A program made the position numbers and the translations under genes. The notes beneath the pieces were generated by a model, which ran no database searches, was not told the DNA's origin, and was given only the letters and a program-made list of their open reading frames with translations. Below are positions 61,338 through 64,000 of a DNA stretch of 64,000 bases, one piece after another. Origin of the DNA: an uncultured Enterococcus sp. (lineage in GTDB: Bacteria; Bacillota; Bacilli; Lactobacillales; Enterococcaceae); assembly GCF_913775425.1 (NCBI RefSeq), contig NZ_CAJYIS010000011.1:1-64000 (forward strand). Direction: 5' to 3'. Every line of letters starts with the position of its first letter. The stretch's first letter is position 1.

Positions 61338-62198
61338 TTAAATTGGTTTGGTACTTTCGTCAGAATCGGTAATGTAATAACTGTGGTCTTCTAATTTTAA
61401 GGCATTTAAAATCATAGAGGCTGTCTCTTCGATAGATAAAGATGCCACATTGATCACGACACAACCGATTTTCTCATAAAGATCTTGTGCAAAATCTAGT
61501 TCTTCACGGATCTTATCAATATTTGAATAGGCCGTATCGGGATTTAACCCATAGGTCAACATGCGCTCTTTGCGAATCGAATTTAAAACGTCTGGATCAT
61601 TCGTCAAACCAACGATCTTTTTAGGATCGACGTCCCAAATTTGTTTAGGGATATGCGCTTGCGGTACGATTGGAAGATTGGCCACTTTTAGATTTTTATT
61701 CGCTAAAAACAAACTAAGTGGCGTTTTAGATGTCCTAGAAACGCCTAATAATACAACGTCTGCTTCTAAAAAGCCTCTTGGATCTTTCCCATCATCGTAT
61801 TTGACAGCAAACTCCATCGCTTTGATTCGTTTAAAATAATTTTCATTTAAGTGATGCATCGCACCTGGTTCACGCGAAGGTTCGATACCGGTACGTCTTG
61901 CGACTTCATCAACTGCAGGAGAAAGAACGTCCATATGAAAGACGCCACTTTGTTCACAAAATTCATTTGTCAATTCGATCAATTCTGTTTTGATCAAGGT
62001 ATGTAAAATCACACCGTTTTTTTGTTTTGCGTCTTTTAATGTTTTTAAAAGTGCTTCTTTTGAACGGATAAAGGTTCTGCGATGTAGGGAAAAATCAACT
62101 GAAGGATATTGTGCCATGGTTGCTTGGGCAAGTTTTGTAGCCGTTTCACCAGCAGAATCAGATACCACAAAGAAATTAATAATCGGATTGTCTGTCAT
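61338..62198 (-). CDS. Pyruvate, phosphate dikinase regulatory protein (kinase/pyrophosphorylase family)
   Basis: FFVVSDSAGETATKLAQATMAQYP; VLLGVSRTSKTPLSLFLANK. Confidence 0.93.
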   Translation of the reverse strand: MTDNPIINFFVVSDSAGETATKLAQATMAQYPSVDFSLHRRTFIRSKEALLKTLKDAKQKNGVILHTLIKTELIELTNEFCEQSGVFHMDVLSPAVDEVARRTGIEPSREPGAMHHLNENYFKRIKAMEFAVKYDDGKDPRGFLEADVVLLGVSRTSKTPLSLFLANKNLKVANLPIVPQAHIPKQIWDVDPKKIVGLTNDPDVLNSIRKERMLTYGLNPDTAYSNIDKIREELDFAQDLYEKIGCVVINVASLSIEETASMILNALKLEDHSYYITDSDESTKPI

Positions 62199-62258
62199 AA
62201 AATTCGCCTCACTTGTTTTTTTTATAGGAATAGTATACCATAAAGTGACTAAAATGAA

Positions 62259-62273
62259 TCGTAATCATTTGGA
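62259..62273 (+). promoter_or_regulatory. Candidate Zur box
   Basis: TCGTAATCATTTGGA, near-match to TCGTAAT-N-ATTACGA. Confidence 0.55.
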
Positions 62274-62290
62274 TTTAGGGGTAAACAGCT

Positions 62291-62743
62291 ATGACAAATC
62301 ACACGCAGCACACGCACGAATCAGGAATTGAGCAAGCGCTAGAATTATTAAAAACTTACGGGTTTAAATATACCAAAAAACGAGAGATGCTCTTGACTTA
62401 TTTAGCCAAGACCAACCGCTATCTGCCGGCTAGAGAAGTCTACGAAGCATTAAGTCAAACGTATCCTAATGTCAGTTATGATACGATCTATCGTAATTTA
62501 CATGATTTTTCAGAAATCGGAATCGTCGAACAAACGGATCTAAATGGCGAGATGAAATTTCGCTTTCACTGTAAATTACATGGAATCGGTGAGCATCACC
62601 ATCATTTTATTTGTTCGGTGTGTGGCAAAACGAAAGAGCTTCAATATTGTCCGATGACGATCTTTGAAGACCAATTACAAGGATGTAAAGTTGAGGGCCA
62701 TCGTTTTGAGATTTATGGACGATGTGAGGAATGCCAAAATTAG
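62291..62743 (+). CDS. zur: Fur-family regulator, probably Zur
   Basis: KYTKKREMLLTYLAKTNRYLPAREVYEAL, VSYDTIYRNLHDF, HHHHFICSVCGKTKEL; Zur-box-like upstream site. Confidence 0.85.
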   Translation: MTNHTQHTHESGIEQALELLKTYGFKYTKKREMLLTYLAKTNRYLPAREVYEALSQTYPNVSYDTIYRNLHDFSEIGIVEQTDLNGEMKFRFHCKLHGIGEHHHHFICSVCGKTKELQYCPMTIFEDQLQGCKVEGHRFEIYGRCEECQN

Positions 62744-62782
62744 TCAAATCACGAAATTCTCAGAACATTTTAAGAGAACATC

Positions 62783-62811
62783 TTGACAGTTTGATACCCC
62801 TCATATATAAT
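62783..62811 (+). promoter_or_regulatory. Consensus sigma-A promoter of rpsU: TTGACA-N17-TATAAT
   Basis: -35 62783-62788, -10 62806-62811. Confidence 0.85.
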
Positions 62812-62890
62812 TTTTTAAGGACAGTGTTGTTAGTTGGGTTTCCAATTAGCAAAAACGGTTACTTTTTAAGCTCGGAGGGAGGGAATTTAT

Positions 62891-63067
62891 ATGTCAAAAA
62901 CAGTGGTTCGCAAAAATGAATCTCTTGACGATGCTCTTCGTCGCTTCAAACGTTCCGTGTCAAAAGCAGGTACTTTACAAGAATCTCGCAAACGTGAATT
63001 CTATGAAAAACCAAGTGTGAAACGTAAGAAGAAATCTGAAGCAGCTAGAAAACGTAAAAAATTCTAA
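62891..63067 (+). CDS. rpsU: 30S ribosomal protein S21 (absent from ORF track, 58 aa)
   Basis: [69 protein letters not shown]. Confidence 0.98.
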   Translation: MSKTVVRKNESLDDALRRFKRSVSKAGTLQESRKREFYEKPSVKRKKKSEAARKRKKF

Positions 63068-63096
63068 TCTAGCCGCAAAGAATTGGAGCTGGTAGT

Positions 63097-63540
63097 GTGA
63101 CGCTACTTAGTACGTTGAACGATGACATGAAAACGGCGATGAAGGCTAAAGATAAAGAACGCTTGAGCGTGATTCGTATGTTGAAAGCATCGCTTCAAAA
63201 CGAGCAAATCAAGGTTGGCCACGAATTGAATGATGAAGAAGAATTGACGATTTTATCTCGTGAGATGAAACAACGTCGTGATTCTTTGACTGAATTTGAA
63301 AAAGCGGGTCGTGAAGATCTTGTTGAAAAAGTAAAAGGTGAAATTATCATCGTAGAAAAATATCTTCCGCAGCAATTGACTGAAGAAGAAATCCGTCAAA
63401 TCGTTTCTGACGCAATCGTGAAAACGAATGCGACTTCTGCCAAAGAATTTGGTAAAGTAATGGGCGTTGTGATGCCTCAAGTTAAAGGTAAAGCAGATGG
63501 AAATCAAGTAAACGCAATTGTGAAAGAGCTATTGAAATAA
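63097..63540 (+). CDS. yqeY: GatB/YqeY-domain protein
   Basis: LNDDMKTAMKAKDKERLSVIRMLKASLQNEQI; FGKVMGVVMPQVKGKADG; GTG start. Confidence 0.93.
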   Translation: MTLLSTLNDDMKTAMKAKDKERLSVIRMLKASLQNEQIKVGHELNDEEELTILSREMKQRRDSLTEFEKAGREDLVEKVKGEIIIVEKYLPQQLTEEEIRQIVSDAIVKTNATSAKEFGKVMGVVMPQVKGKADGNQVNAIVKELLK

Positions 63541-63553
63541 GAGGTAAGGACAC

Positions 63554-63583
63554 GTCGCAGACAGTTTTGTCTGCGACTTTTTT
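63554..63583 (+). terminator. Intrinsic terminator after yqeY
   Basis: GTCGCAGACA-GTTT-TGTCTGCGAC + T6. Confidence 0.85.
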
Positions 63584-63676
63584 CAATTTTACAGACAAAA
63601 TGAAAAGCAGTAACGTTTTAAAACGAGTTATGGTATTATGGTACTAAAGTTCAATCACGAAGGAGCGATCATTTTT

Positions 63677-64000
63677 TTGTTTGAAAACCAATATTCTAGA
63701 GAAATCGAATTAGCATCAACAGATGACTTAGCGATGCTAGTCGGTACACATGATAAACATATGAAAGTTATCGAAGAACATACTCAAACCACGATTTTAA
63801 CACGAGGCGAGGTCATTCAAGTGCTTGGCGAACAAGCACAAGTCGATCAAGTTGTTGAATTGATCCAAGCGTTATTGCTTTTGATCAATCGTGGGATCAA
63901 CGTTACCACTCCCGATGTGATTAGCGCATTGAAATTGATGCATCAACATAAATTGGGTTCTTTTTTGACGTTATATGAACAAGAGATTTTAAAAGATCGT
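63677..64000 (+). CDS. phoH: PhoH-family protein, N-terminal part, truncated by window end
   Basis: Open to the edge: MFENQYSREIELASTDDLAMLVGTHDKHMKVIEEHTQTTILTRGEVIQVLGE...; downstream of rpsU-yqeY; TTG start. Confidence 0.8.
   Translation, partial: MFENQYSREIELASTDDLAMLVGTHDKHMKVIEEHTQTTILTRGEVIQVLGEQAQVDQVVELIQALLLLINRGINVTTPDVISALKLMHQHKLGSFLTLYEQEILKDR

Noticed and set aside
62731-62919. 62-aa ORF overlapping the rpsU start
   Set aside because: Spans the rpsU promoter and leader in another frame, no SD or conserved sequence.

Overview
This 64 kb window is low-GC Firmicutes core chromosome. Gene content (LiaXYZ, CcpA/PepQ, HprK, mevalonate genes, rpsU-yqeY-phoH) is most consistent with Enterococcus or a close relative. 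It opens in a tRNA cluster (Gln-Cys-Leu-His-Gln). After that come a KUP transporter behind a leader resembling a yybP-ykoY (Mn2+) riboswitch, mvaS and mvaE-type genes (thiolase and HMG-CoA reductase as two overlapping ORFs), rpsA, pstSCAB1B2-phoU, mprF, dnaG-rpoD, fur-xerD-scpAB-rluB, an FMN riboswitch with ribU, recQ, cmk, liaXYZ-like genes, hprK-lgt-gpsA-galU, pepQ/ccpA, a class A PBP, tyrS, nfo, two ABC exporters, gpx, a MATE transporter, trxB, a phosphoglucomutase, hom-thrB, a PPDK-regulatory protein, zur, rpsU, yqeY and the start of phoH. I saw no prophage, transposase, CRISPR array or defence island. The most interesting signals are non-coding: (1) a dispersed, nested-palindrome element of about 55-120 bp present four times, each time between convergent genes; (2) the Mn2+-riboswitch-like leader upstream of a K+ transporter; (3) the split mvaE; (4) good matches to PerR/Fur and Zur operators upstream of fur and zur. 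Several ORF-track starts are over-extended, and rpsU (58 aa) and the truncated phoH are missing from the track.
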